Origin: Ectobius pallidus
Taxonomy: Eukaryota; Arthropoda; Insecta; Blattodea; Ectobiidae
Assembly (NCBI GenBank): GCA_964059195.1
Contig: CAXKWD010000014.1
Span: forward strand, 1,860,001-1,924,000
Direction: 5' to 3'
DNA: 64,000 nucleotides
Shown here: positions 12,001 through 25,200 of the stretch, piece by piece
Layout of the letters: each line of letters opens with the position of its first letter
Position numbering within the stretch: position 1 is the first letter of the stretch
Position numbers and translations under genes: made by a program
Notes under the pieces: generated by a model
What the model was told of the DNA's origin: nothing
What the model saw: the letters and a program-made list of their open reading frames with translations, nothing else
The model's database searches: none

Positions 12001-14383
12001 GCAATGTCATTTTTTAACACAATATTGCTACCTATTTAAAGCTTTTAAAAAAAGATACTGTTGCGTAGCAATGTCAATTTCTGACACGAAACCTTTACCT
12101 TTCAATGCATTTTCCAAAGTAGAAACTTCTTCCTAGCAATGTAATTTTTAAAGACAATTTGGCTGCCTATCAATGTAATTTTTCAATCACGAATGTTTTG
12201 CCTAACCATGCCAGTCTAAACCGGAAACTGTTGCCTAGCAATGAAGTTTTAAAACACCTGACTGTTGCTTAGCAATGACATTTTGAATAAGAAACTGTAG
12301 CTTAGCAATGCCATCTCCAAATACGAAACTGTTGCCTAGCAATGTCATCTATAAGGAATAGCCTTTAATCCCTCAATGATCAATACATACAATGAAAATA
12401 TCGGTGATGTGCTAATGGCATAACAGGGGTTGTAAATTTTCTTTAGTAGAAAAGAATACTGTTGCCTAGCAATGAGTTTTAAAACACGAAAGTGTTGCCT
12501 AGCAATGCCATTTTAAACCGAAAACTGTTGCCTAGCAATGCCATCAAAAAGAACTGTTGATTAGCAATGTCATTTTTGAACACAATATTGCTACCTATTT
12601 AAAGCTTTTAAAAAAAGATACTGTTGCGTAGCAATGTCAATTTCTGAAACGAAACCTTTACCTTTCAATGCATTTTCCAAAGTCGAAACTTCTTCCTAGC
12701 AATGTAATTTTTAAAGACAATTTGGCTGCCTATCAACGTAATTTTTCTATCACGAATGTTTTTCCTAGCCATGCCAGTCTAAACCGGAAAATGTAGCATA
12801 GCAATGAAGTTTTAAAACACCTGACTGTTGCTTAGCAATGTAATTTTAAACACAATATTGCTACCTATTATAAACTTTTAAATAATATACTGTTGCGTAG
12901 CAATGTCAATTTCAGACACAAAACTTTTACCTTTCAATGCATTTTTGAAAGTCGAAATATTTTCCTAGCAATGTAATTTTTAAATACAATTTGACTGCCT
13001 AACAATGTAATTTTTCTATCACGAAAGTTTTCCCCAGCCATGCCAGTCTAAAAGGAAACTGTAGCCTAGCAATGAAGTTTTAAAACACCTGACTGTTGCT
13101 TAGCAATGACATTTTGAACAAGAAACTGTAGCTTAGCAATGCCATCTCCAAATACGAAACTGTTGCCTAGCAATGTCATCTATAAGGAATAGTTTTTAAT
13201 CCCTCAATGATCAATACATACAATGAAAATATCGGTGATATGCTAATGGCAAAACATGGGTTGTAAATTTTGCTTTAATCGAAAGAATACTGTTGCCTAG
13301 CAATGAGTTTTAAAACACGAAAGTGTTGCCTAGCAATGCCATTTTAATCCGCAAACTGTTGCCTAGCAATGTCATCAAAAAGAACTGTTGCTTAGTAATG
13401 TCATTTTTAAACACAATATTGCTACCTATTATAAACTTTTAAAAATATACTGTTGTGTAGCTATGTTAATTTCAGACACCAAACTTTTACTTTTCAATGC
13501 ATTTTTAAAAGTCGAAACGTTTTCCTAGCAATGTAATTTTTAAAGACAATTTGGCTGCTTAACAATGTAATTTTTCTATGACGAAAGTTTTGCCTAGCCA
13601 TGCCAGTCTAAACCGGAAACTGTTGCCTAGCAATTAAGTTTTAAAACACCTGACTCTTGCTTAGCAATGACATTTTGAACAAGAAACTGTAGCTTAGCAA
13701 TGCCATCTCCAAATACGAAACTGTTGCCTAACAATGTCATCTATAACGAATAGTTTTTAATCCTTCAATGATCAATAGATACAATGAAAATATCGGTGAT
13801 ATGCTAATGTCAAAACATGGGTTGTAAATTTTACTTTAATAGAAAGAATACTGTTGCCTAGCAATGAGTTTTAAAACACGAAAGTGTTGCCTAGCAATGC
13901 CATTTTAAACCAGAAACTGTTGCCTAGCAATGTCATCAAAAAGAACTATTGCTTAGCAATGTCATTTTTGAACACAATATTGCTACCTATTTAAAGCTTT
14001 TAAAAAAAGATACTGTTGCGTAGCAATGTCAATTTCTGACACGACCCTTTACCTTTCAATGCATTTTCCAAAGTAGAAACTTCTTCCTAGCAACGTAATT
14101 TTTAAAGACAATTTGGCTGCCTATCAACGTAATTTTTCTATCACGAATGTTTTTCCTAGCCATGCCAGTCTAAACCGGAAACTGTAGCCTAGCAATGAAG
14201 TTTTAAAACACTTACTGTTGCTTAGCAGTGACATTTTGAACAAGAAACTGTAGCTTAGCAATGCCATCTCCAAATACGAAACTGTTGCCTAGCAATGTCA
14301 TCTATAAGGAATAGTTTTTAATCCTTCAATGATCAATACATACAATGAAAATATCGGTGTTATGCTAATGTCAAAACATGGGT
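9063..14383 (+). repeat. Mixed monomer region without a clear HOR
   Basis: Monomers start at 9063, 9624, 10186, 10749, 11308, 11868, 12431, 13262 and 13823. Individual monomers resemble types found to the left (10186 is close to 1158) and to the right (9063 and 13262 are close to 14947). They carry more private substitutions and small indels, and no long exact block repeat was recognised by eye. It contains the 831-bp expanded monomer at 12431. No gene was seen. Confidence 0.75.
12431..13261 (+). repeat. 831-bp expanded monomer with out-of-register junction
   Basis: The distance to the next monomer start is 831 bp, about 269 bp or eight subunits more than normal. The sequence runs normally to ACTGTTGCTTAGCAATG at 12824-12840 (the subunit about 400 bp into a monomer). 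It then continues as TAATTTTAAACACAATATTG, which normally follows the identical core about 125 bp into a monomer. The join lies inside 17 bp shared by the two subunits. This is what an unequal crossover between non-equivalent 33-bp units would leave. I see no second copy in the window. Confidence 0.88.
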
Positions 14384-17300
14384 TGTAAATTTTACTTTAA
14401 TAGAAAGAATACTGTTGCCTAGCAATTAGTTTTAAAACACGAAAGTGTTGCCTAGCAATGCCATTTTAAACCGGAAACTGTTGCCTAGCAATGTCCTCAA
14501 AAAGAACTGTTGCTTAGAAATGGCATTTTTAAACACAATATTGCTACCTATTAAAAGCATTTAAAAAAAGATTCTGTTGCGTAGCAATGTCAATTTCTGA
14601 CACGAAACCTTTACCTTTCAATGCATTTTTCAAATTCGAAACTTCTTCCTAGCAATGTAATTTTTAAAGACAATTTGGCTACCTAACAATGTAATTTTTC
14701 TATCACGAATGTTTTGCCTAGCCATGCCAGTCTAAACCGGAAACTGTTGCCTAGCAATGAAGTTTTATAACACCTTACTGTTGCTTAGCAATGACATTTT
14801 GAATAAGAAACTGTAGCTTAGCAATGCCATCTCCAAATACGAAACTGTTGCCTAGCAATGTCATCTATAAGGAATAGTTTTTAATCCCTCAATGATCAAT
14901 ACATACAATGAAAATATCGGTGATATGCTAATGGCAAAACATTGGTTGTAAATTTTGCTTTAATAGAAAGAATACTGTTGCCTAGCAATGAGTTTTAAAA
15001 CACGAAAGTGTTGCCTAGCAATGCCATTTTAAACCGCAAACTGTTGCCTAGCAATGTCATCAAAAAGAACTGTTGCTTAGTAATGTCATTTTTAAACACA
15101 ATATTGCTACCTATTATAACTTTTAAAAATATACTGTTGTGTAGCAATGTTAATTTCAGACACCAAACTTTTACTTTTCAATGCATTTTTAAAAGTCGAA
15201 ACGTTTTCCTAGCAATGTAATTTTTAAAGACAATTTGGCTGCTTAACAATGTAATTTTTCTATGACGAAAGTTTTGCCTAGCCATGCCAGTCTAAACCGG
15301 AAACTGTTGCCTAGCAATTAAGTTTTAAAACAACTGACTCTTGCTTAGCAATGACATTTTGAACAAGAAACTGTAGCTTAGCAATGCCATCTCCAAATAC
15401 GAAACTGTTGCCTAGCAATGTCATCTATAACGAATAGTTTTTAATCCTTCAATGATCAATAGATACAATGAAAATATCGGTGATATGCTAATGTCAAAAC
15501 ATGGGTTGTAAATTTTACTTTAATAGAAAGAATACTGTTGCCTAGCAATGAGTTTTAAAACACGAAAGTGTTGCCTATTAATGCCATTTTAAACCAGAAA
15601 CTGTTGCCTGGCAATGTCATCAAAAAGAACTATTGCTTAGCAATGTCATTTTTGAACACAATATTGCTACCTATTAAAAGCATTTAAAAAAGATACTGTT
15701 GCGTAGCAATGTCAATTTCTTACACGAAACCTTTACCTTTCAATACATTTTCCAAAGTAGAAACTTCTTCCTAGCAATGTAATTTTTAAAGACAATTTGG
15801 CTGCCTATCAACGTAATTTTTCTATCACGAATGTTTTTCCTAGCCATGCCAGTCTAAACCGGAAACTGTTGCCTAGCAATGAAGTTTTATAACACCTGAC
15901 TGTTGCTTAGCAATGACATTTTGAATAAGAAACTGTAGCTTAGCAATGGCATCTCCAAATACGAAACTGTTGCCTTGCAATGTCTTCTATAAGGAATAGC
16001 CTTTAATCCCTCAATGATCAATACATACAATGAAAATATCGGTGAAATGCTAATGGCATAACAGGGGTTGTAAATTTTTCTTTAACAGAAAAGAATACTG
16101 TTGCCTTGCAATGAGTTTTAAAACACGAAAGTGTTGCCTAGCAATGCCATTTTAAACCGGAAACTGTTGCCTAGCAATGCCATCAAAAAGAACTGTTGCT
16201 TAGCAAAGTCATTTTTAAACACAATATTGCTACCTATTATAAACTTTTAAAAAATATACTGTTGCGTAGCAATGTCAATATCAGACACAAATCTTTTACC
16301 TTTCAATGCATTTTTCATGTCGAAACTTTTTCCTAGCAAGGTAATTTTTAAAGACAATTTGGCTGCCTAACAATGTAATTTTTCTATCAGGAAAGGTTTG
16401 CCTAGCTATCCCAGTCTAAACCGGAAACTGTTGCCTAGCAATTAAGTTTTAAAACAGCTGACTCTTGCTTAGCAATGACATTTTGAACATGAAACAGTAG
16501 CTTAGCAATGCCATCTCCAAATACGAAACTGTTGCCTAGCAATGTCATCTATAAGGAATAGTTTTTAATCCTTCAATGATCAATACATACAATGAAATTA
16601 TCGGTGATATGCTAATGTCAAAACATGGGTTGTAAATTTTACTTTAATAGAAAGAATACTGTTGCCTAGCAATTAGTTTTAAAACACGAAAGTGTTGCCT
16701 AGCAATGCCATTTTAAACCGGAAACTGTTGCCTAGCAATGTACTCAAAAAGAACTGTTGCTTAGCAATGGCATTTTTAAACACAATATTGCTACCTATTA
16801 AAAGCATTTAAAAAAAGATACTGTTGCGTAGCAATGTCAATTTCTGACACGAAACCTTTACCTTTCAATGCACTTTTCAAATTCGATACTTCTTCCTAGC
16901 AATGTAATTTTTAAAGACAATTTGGCTACCTAACAATGTAATTTTTCTATCACGAATGTTTTGCCTAGCCATGCCAGTCTAAACCGGAAACTGTTGCCTA
17001 GCAATGAAGTTTTATAACACCTGACTGTTGCTCAGCAATGACATTTTGAATAAGAAACTGTAGCTTAGCAATGCCATCTCCAAATACGAAACTGTTGCCT
17101 AGCAATGTCATCTATAAGGAATAGTTTTTAATCCCTCAATGATCAATACATACAATGAAAATATCGGTGATATGCTAATGGCAAAACATTGGTTGTAAAT
17201 TTTGCTTTAATAGAAAGAATACTGTTGCCTAGCAATGAGTTTTAAAACACGAAAGTGTTGCCTAGCAATGCCATTTTAAACCGCAAACTGTTGCCTAGCA

Positions 17301-20300
17301 ATGTCATCAAAAAGAACTGTTGCTTAGTAATGTCATTTTTAAACACAATATTGCTACCTATTATAAACTTTTAAAAATATACTGTTGTGTAGCAATGTTA
17401 ATTTCAGACACCAAACTTTTACTTTTCAATGCATTTTTAAAAGTCGAAACGTTTTCCTAGCAATGTAATTTTTAAAGACAATTTGGCTGCTTAACAATGT
17501 AATTTTTCTATGACGAAAGTTTTGCCTAGCCATGCCAGTCTAAACCGGAAACTGTTGCCTAGCAATTAAGTTTTAAAACAACTGACTCTTGCTTAGCAAT
17601 GACATTTTGAACAATAAACTGTAGCTTAGCAATGCCATCTCCAAATACGAAACTGTTGCCTAGCAATGTCATCTATAACGAATAGTTTTTAATCCTTCAA
17701 TGATCAATAGATACAATGAAAATATCGGTGATATGCTAATGTCAAAACATGGGTTGTAAATTTTACTTTAATAGAAAGAATACTGTTGCCTAGCAATGAG
17801 TTTTAAAACACGAAAGTGTTGCCTAGCAATGCCATTTTAAACCAGAAACTGTTGCCTGGCAATGTCATCGAAAGAACTGTTGCTTAGCAATGTCATTTTT
17901 GAACACAATATTGCTACCTATTAAAAGCTTTTAAAAAAAAAATACTGTTGGGTAGCAATGTCAATTTCGTACACGAAACCTTTACCTTTCAATGCATTTT
18001 CCAAAGTAGAAACTTCTTCCTAACAATGTAATTTTTAAAGACAATTTGGCTGCCTATCAACGTAATTTTTCTATCACGAATGTTTTTCCTAGCCATGCCA
18101 GTCTAAACCGGAAACTGTTGCCTAGCAATGAAGTTTTATAACACCTGACTGTTGCTTAGCAATGACATTTTGAATAAGAAACTGTAGCTTAGCAATGGCA
18201 TCTCCAAATACGAAACTGTTGCCTAGCAATGTCTTCTATAAGGAATAGCCTCTAATCCCTCAATGATCAATACATACAATGAAAATATCGGTGATATGCT
18301 AATGGCATAACAGGGGTTGTAAATTTTTCTTTAACAGAAAAGAATACTGTTGCCTAGCAATGAGTTTTAAAACAAGAAAGTGTTGCCTAGCAATGCCATT
18401 TTAAACCGGAAACTGTTGCCTAGCAATGCCATCAAAAAGAACTGTTGCTTAGCAAAGTCATTTTTAAACACAATATTGCTAACTATTATAAACTTTTAAA
18501 AAATATACTGTTGCGTAGCAATGTCAATATCAGACACAAATCTTTTACCTTTCAATGCATTTTTCATGTCGAAACTTTTTCCTAGCAAGGTAATTTTTAA
18601 AGACAATTTGGCTGCCTAACAATGTAATTTTTCTATCAGGAAAGGTTTGCCTAGCAATCCCAGTCTAATCCGGAAACTGTTGCCTAGCAATTAAGTTTTA
18701 AAACAGCTGACTCTTGCTTAGCAATGACATTTTGAACATGAAACTGTAGCTTAGCAATGCCATCTCCAAATACGAAACTGTTGCCTAGCAATGTCATCTA
18801 TAAGGAAAAGTTTTTGATCCTTCAATGATCAATAGATACAATGAAAATATCGGTGATATGCTAATGTCAAAACATGGGTTGTAAATTTTACTTTAATAGA
18901 AAGAATACTGTTGCCTAGCAATGAGTTTTAAAACACGAAAGTGTTGCCTAGCAATGCCATTTTAAACCAGAAACTGTTGCCTAGCAATGTCATCAAAAAG
19001 AACTATTGCTTAGCAATGTCATTTTTGAACACAATATTGCTACCTATTAAAAGCTTTTAAAAAAAGATACTGTTGCGTAGCAATGTCAATTTCTGACACG
19101 ACCCTTTACCTTTTAATGCATTTTCCAAAGTCGAAACTTCTTCCTAGCAATGTAATTTTTAAAGACAATTTGGCTGCCTATCAACGTAATTTTTCTATCA
19201 CGAATGTTTTTCCTAGACATGCCAGTCTAAACCGGAAACTGTAGCCTAGCAATGAAGTTTTAAAACATTTACTGTTGCTTAGCAGTGACATTTTGAACAA
19301 GAAACTGTAGCTTAGCAATGCCATCTCCAAATACGAAACTGTTGCCTAGCAATGTCATCTATAAGGAATAGTTTTTAATCCTTCAATGATCAATACATAC
19401 AATGAAAATATCGGTGTTATGCTAATGTCAAAACATGGGTTGTAAATTTTACTTTAATAGAAAGAATACTGTTGCCTAGCAATTAGTTTTAAAACACGAA
19501 AGTGTTGCCTAGCAATGCCATTTTAAACCGGAAACTGTTGCCTAGCAATGTCCTCAAAAAGAACTGTTGCTTAGCAATGGCATTTTTAAACACAATATTG
19601 CTACCTATTAAAAGCATTTAAAAAAAGATACTGTTGCGTAGCAATGTCAATTTCTGACACGAAACCTTTACCTTTCAATGCATTTTTCAAATTCGAAACT
19701 TCTTCCTAGCAATGTAATTTTTAAAGACAATTTGGCTACCTAACAATGTAATTTTTCTATCACGAATGTTTTGCCTAGCCATGCCAGTCTAAACCGGAAA
19801 CTGTTGCCTAGCAATGAAGTTTTATAACACCTGACTGTTGCTTAGCAATGACATTTTGAATAAGAAACTGTAGCTTAGCAATGCCATCTCCAAATACGAA
19901 ACTGTTGCCTAGCAATGTCATCTATAAGGAATAGTTTTTAATCCCTCAATGATCAATACATACAATGAAAATATCGGTGATATGCTAATGGCAAAACATT
20001 GGTTGTAAATTTTGCTTTAATAGAAAGAATACTGTTGCCTAGCAATGAGTTTTAAAACACGAAAGTGTTGCCTAGCAATGCCATTTTAAACCGGAAACTG
20101 TTGCCTAGCAATGTCATCAAAAAGAACTGTTGCTTAGTAATGTCATTTTTAAACACAATATTGCTACCTATTATAAACTTTTAAAAATATACTGTTGTGT
20201 AGCAATGTTAATTTCAGACACCAAACTTTTACGTTTCAATGCATTTTTAAAAGTCGAAACGTTTTCCTAGCAATGTAATTTTTAAAGACAATTTGGCTGC

Positions 20301-22249
20301 TTAACAATGTAATTTTTCTATGACGAAAGTTTTGCCTAGCCATGCCAGTCTAAACCGGAAACTGTTGCCTAGCAATTAGGTTTTAAAACAACTGACTCTT
20401 GCTTAGCAATGACATTTTGAACAATAAACTGTAGCTTAGCAATGCCATCTCCAAATACGAAACTGTTGCCTAGCAATGTCATCTATAACGAATAGTTTTT
20501 AATCCTTCAATGATCAATAGATACAATGAAAATATCGGTGATATGCTAATGTCAAAACATGGGTTGTAAATTTTACTTTAATAGAAAGAATACTGTTGCC
20601 TAGCAATGAGTTTTAAAACACGAAAGTGTTGCCTAGCAATGCCATTTTAAACCAGAAACTGTTGCCTGGCAATGTCATCGAAAGAACTGTTGCTTAGCAA
20701 TGTCATTTTTGAACACAATATTGCTACCTATTAAAAGCTTTTAAAAAAAGATACTGTTGGGTAGCAATGTCAATTTCTTACACGAAACCTTTACCTTTCA
20801 ATGCATTTTCCAAAGTAGAAACTTCTTCCTAGCAATGTAATTTTTAAAGACAATTTGGCTGCCTATCAACGTAATTTTTCTATCACGAATGTTTTTCCTA
20901 GCCATGCCAGTCTAAACCGGAAACTGTTGCCTAGCAATGAAGTTTTATAACACCTGACTGTTGCTTAGCAATGACATTTTGAATAAGAAACTGTAGCTTA
21001 GCAATGGCATCTCCAAATACGAAACTGTTGCCTAGCAATGTCTTCTATAAGGAATAGCCTCTAATCCCTCAATGATCAATACATACAATGAAAATATCGA
21101 TGATATGCTAATGGCATAATAGGGGTTGTAAATTTTTCTTTAACAGAAAAGAATACTGTTGCCTAGCAATGAGTTTTAAAACACGAAAGTGTTGCCTAGC
21201 AATGCCATTTTAAACCGGAAACTGTTGCCTAGCAATGCCATCAAAAAGAACTGTTGCTTAGCAAAGTCATTTTTAAACACAATATTGCTACCTATTATAA
21301 ACTTTTAAAAAATATACTGTTGCGTAGCAATGTCAATATCAGACACAAATCTTTTACCTTTCAATGCATTTTTCATGTCGAAAATTTTTCCTAGCAAGGT
21401 AATTTTTAAAGACAATTTGGCTGCCTAACAATGTAATTTTTCTATCAGGAAAGGTTTGCCTAGCAATCCCAGTCTAATCCGGAAACTGTTGCCTAGCAAT
21501 TAAGTTTTAAAACAGCTGACTCTTGCTTAGCAATGACATTTTGAACATGAAACTGTAGCTTAGCAATGCCATCTCCAAATACGAAACTGTTGCCTAGCAA
21601 TGTCTTCTATAAGGAAAAGTTTTTGATCCTTCAATGATCAATACATACAATGAAAATATCGGTGATATGCTAATGTCAAAACATGGGTTGTAAATTTTAC
21701 TTTAAAAGAAAGAATACTGTTGCCTAGCAATGAGTTTTAAAACACGAAAGTGTTGCCTAGCAATGCCATTTTAAACCGGAAACTGTTGCCTAGCAATGCC
21801 ATCAAAAAGAACAGTTGCTTAGCAATGTAATTTTAAACACAATATTGCTACCTATTATAAACTTTTAAATAATATACTGTTGCGTAGCAATGTCAATTTC
21901 TGACACGAAACCTTTACCTTTCAATGCACTTTTCAAATTCGATACTTCTTCCTAGCAATGTAATTTTTAAAGACAATTTGGCTACCTAACAATGTAATTT
22001 TTCTATCACGAATGTTTTGCCTAGCCATGCCAGTCTAAACCGGAAACTGTTGCCTAGCAATGAAGTTTTATAACACCTGACTGTTGCTCAGCAATGACAT
22101 TTTGAATAAGAAACTGTAGCTTAGCAATGCCATCTCCAAATACGAAACTGTTGCCTAGCAATGTCATCTATAAGGAATAGTTTTTAATCCCTCAATGATC
22201 AATACATACAATGAAAATATCGGTGATATGCTAATGGCAAAACATTGGT
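14384..22249 (+). repeat. HOR region of 4- and 5-monomer units
   Basis: Monomers start at 14384, 14947, 15507, 16069, 16631, 17194, 17755, 18318, 18880, 19441, 20004, 20565, 21127 and 21689. Four types q-r-s-t recur in the same order at 14384, 16631 and 19441. An additional type p occurs at 13823 and 18880, recognisable by GGTGTTATG in its tail, so units are 2247 bp (four monomers) or about 2.81 kb (five). Type r carries TTGTGTAGCAATGTTAAT and type t carries ATCAGGAAAGGTTTGCC. Copies differ by scattered substitutions, so this HOR looks older than the blocks to the right. The last monomer (21689) is chimeric. No gene was seen. Confidence 0.83.
21689..22249 (+). repeat. Chimeric monomer
   Basis: The first third resembles the monomer at 5096 (GCAATGTAATTTTAAACAC, ATAATATACTG). 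From about 21900 it switches to private variants of the monomer at 16631: GCACTTTTCAAATTCGATAC near 21925, as near 16870, and TTGCTCAGCAATG near 22084, as near 17028. The switch falls within the conserved GTAGCAATGTCAATTTC segment, so crossover or gene conversion between non-adjacent monomers is the likely origin. Confidence 0.75.
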
Positions 22250-25200
22250 TGTAAATTTTGCTTTAATAGAAAGAATACTGTTGCCTAGCAATGAGTTTTA
22301 AAACACGAAAGTGTTGCCTAGCAATGCCATTTTAAACCGCAAACTGTTGCCTAGCAATGTCCTCAAAAAGAACTGTTGCTTAGCAATGGCATTTTTAAAC
22401 ACAATATTGCTACCTATTAAAAGCTTTTAAAAAAGATACTGTTGCGTATTAATGTCAATTTCTGACACGAAACCTTTACCTTTCAATGCATTTTCCAAAG
22501 TCGAAACTTCTTCCTAGCAATGTAATTTTTAAAGACAATTTGGCTGCCTATCAACGTAATTTTTCTATCACGAATGTTTTTCCTAGCCATGCCAGTCTAA
22601 ACCGGAAACTGTAGCCTAGAAATGAAGTTTTAAAACACCTGACTGTTGCTTAGCAATGACATTTTGAACAAGAAACTGTAGCTTAGCAATGCCATCTCCA
22701 AATACGAAACTGTTGCCTAGCAATGTTATCTATAAGGAATAGTTTTTAATCCTTCAATGATCAATACATACAATGAAAATATCGGTGATATGCTAATGTC
22801 AAAACATGGGTTGTAAATTTTACTTTAATAGAAAGAATACTGTAGCCTAGCAATTAGTTTTAAAACACGAAAGTGTTGCCTAGCAATGCCATTTTAAACC
22901 GGAAACTGTTGCCTAGCAATGTCCTCAAAAAGAACTGTTGCTTAGCAATGGCATTTTTAAACACAATATTGCTACCTATTAAAAGCTTTTAAAAAAAGAT
23001 ACTGTTGCGTAGCAATGTCAATTTCTGACACGAAACCTTTACCTTTCAATGAATTTTCCAAAGTCGAAACTTCTTCCTAGCAATGTAATTTTTAAAGACA
23101 ATTTGGCTACCTAACAGTGTAATTTTTCTATCCCGAATGTTTTGCCTAGCCATGCCACTCTAAACCGGAAACTGTTTCCTAGCATTGAAGTTTTATAACA
23201 CCTGACTGTTGCTTAGCAATGACATTTTGAATAAGAAACTGTAGCTTAGCAATGGCATCTCCAAATACGAAACTGTTGCCTAGCAATGTCTTCTATAAGG
23301 AATAGCCTTTAATCCCTCAATGATCAATACATACAATGAAAATATCGGTGATATGCTAATGGCATAACAGGGGTTGTAAATTTTTCTTTAATAGAAAAGA
23401 ATACTGTTGCCTAGCAATGAGTTTTAAAACACGAAACTGTTGCCTAGCAATGCCATTTTAAACCGGAAACTGTTGCCTAGCAATGCCATCAAAAAGAACT
23501 GTTGCTTAGCAATGTAATTTTAAACACAATATTGCTACCTATTATAAACTTTTAAATAATATACTGTTGCGTAGCAATGTCAATTTCAGACACGAAACTT
23601 TTACCTTTCAATGCATTTTTGAAAGTCGAAACTTTTTCCTACCAATGTAATTTTTAAATACAATTTGACTGCCTAACAATGAAATTTTTCTATCACGAAA
23701 GTTTTCCCTAGCCATGCCAGTCTAAAAGGAAACTGTAGCCTAGCAATGAAGTTTTAAAACACCTGACTGTTGCTTAGCAATACCATCTCCAAATACGAAA
23801 CTGTTGCCTAGCAATGTCATCTATAAGGAATAGTTTTTAATCCCTCAATGATCAATACATACAATGAAAATATCGGTGATATGCTAATGTCAAGACATGG
23901 GTTGTAAATTTTACTTTAATAGAAAGAATACTGCTGCCTAGCAATGAGTTTTAAAACACGAAAGTGTTGCCTGGCAATGCCATTTTAAACCAGAAACTGT
24001 TGCCTAGCAATGTCATCAAAAAGAACTGTTGCTTAGCAATGTCATCTTTAACACAATATTGCTACCTATTTAAAGCTTTTAAAAAAAGATACTGTCGCGT
24101 AGCAATGTCAATTTCTGACACGAAACCTTTACCTTTCAATGCATTTTCCAAAGTCAAAACTTTTTCCTAGCAATGTAATTTTTAAAGACAATTTGGCTGC
24201 CTATCAATGTAATTTTTCTATCACGAATGTTTTGCCTAACCATGCCAGTCTAAACCGGAAACTGTTGCCTAGCAATGAAGTTTTAAAACACCTGACTGTT
24301 GCTTAGCAATGACATTTTGAATAAGAAACTGTAGCTTAGCAATGCCATCTCCAAATACGAAACTGTTGCCTAGCAATGTCATCTATAAGGAATACTCTTT
24401 AATCCCTCAATGATCAATACATACAATGAAAATATCGGTGATATGCTAATGTCAAAACATGGGTTGTAAATTTTACTTTAATAGAAAGAATACTGTTGCC
24501 TAGCAATTAGTTTTAAAACACGAAAGTGTTGCCTAGCAATGCCAATTTAAACCGGAAACTGTTGCCTAGCAATGTCCTCAAAAAGAACTGTTGCTTAGCA
24601 ATGGCATTTTTAAACACAATATTGCTACCTATTAAAAGCTTTTAAAAAAAGATACTGTTGCGTAGCAATGTCAATTTCTGACACGAAACCTTTACCTTTC
24701 AATGCATTTTTCAAATTCGAAACTTCTTCCTAGCAATGTAATTTTTAAAGACAATTTGGCTACCTAACAATGTAATTTTTCTATCACGAATGTTTTGCCT
24801 AGTCATGTCAGTCTAAACCGGAAACTGTTGCCTAACAATGAAGTTTTATAACACCTGACTGTTGCTTAGCAATGACATTTTGAATAAGAAACTGTAGCTT
24901 AGCAATGCCATCTCCAAATACGAAACTGTTGCCTAGCAATGTCATCTATAATGAATAGTTCTTAATCCTTAAATGATCAATACATACAATGAAAATATCG
25001 GTGATATGCTAATGTCAAAACATGGGTTGTAAATTTTACTTTAATAGAAAGATTACTGCTGCCTAGCAATGAGTTTTAAAACACGAAAGTGTTGCCTGGC
25101 AATGCCATTTTAAACCAGAAACTGTTGCCTAGCAATGTCATCAAAAAGAACTGTTGCTTAGCAATGTCATCTTTAACGCAATATTGCTACCTATTTAAAG

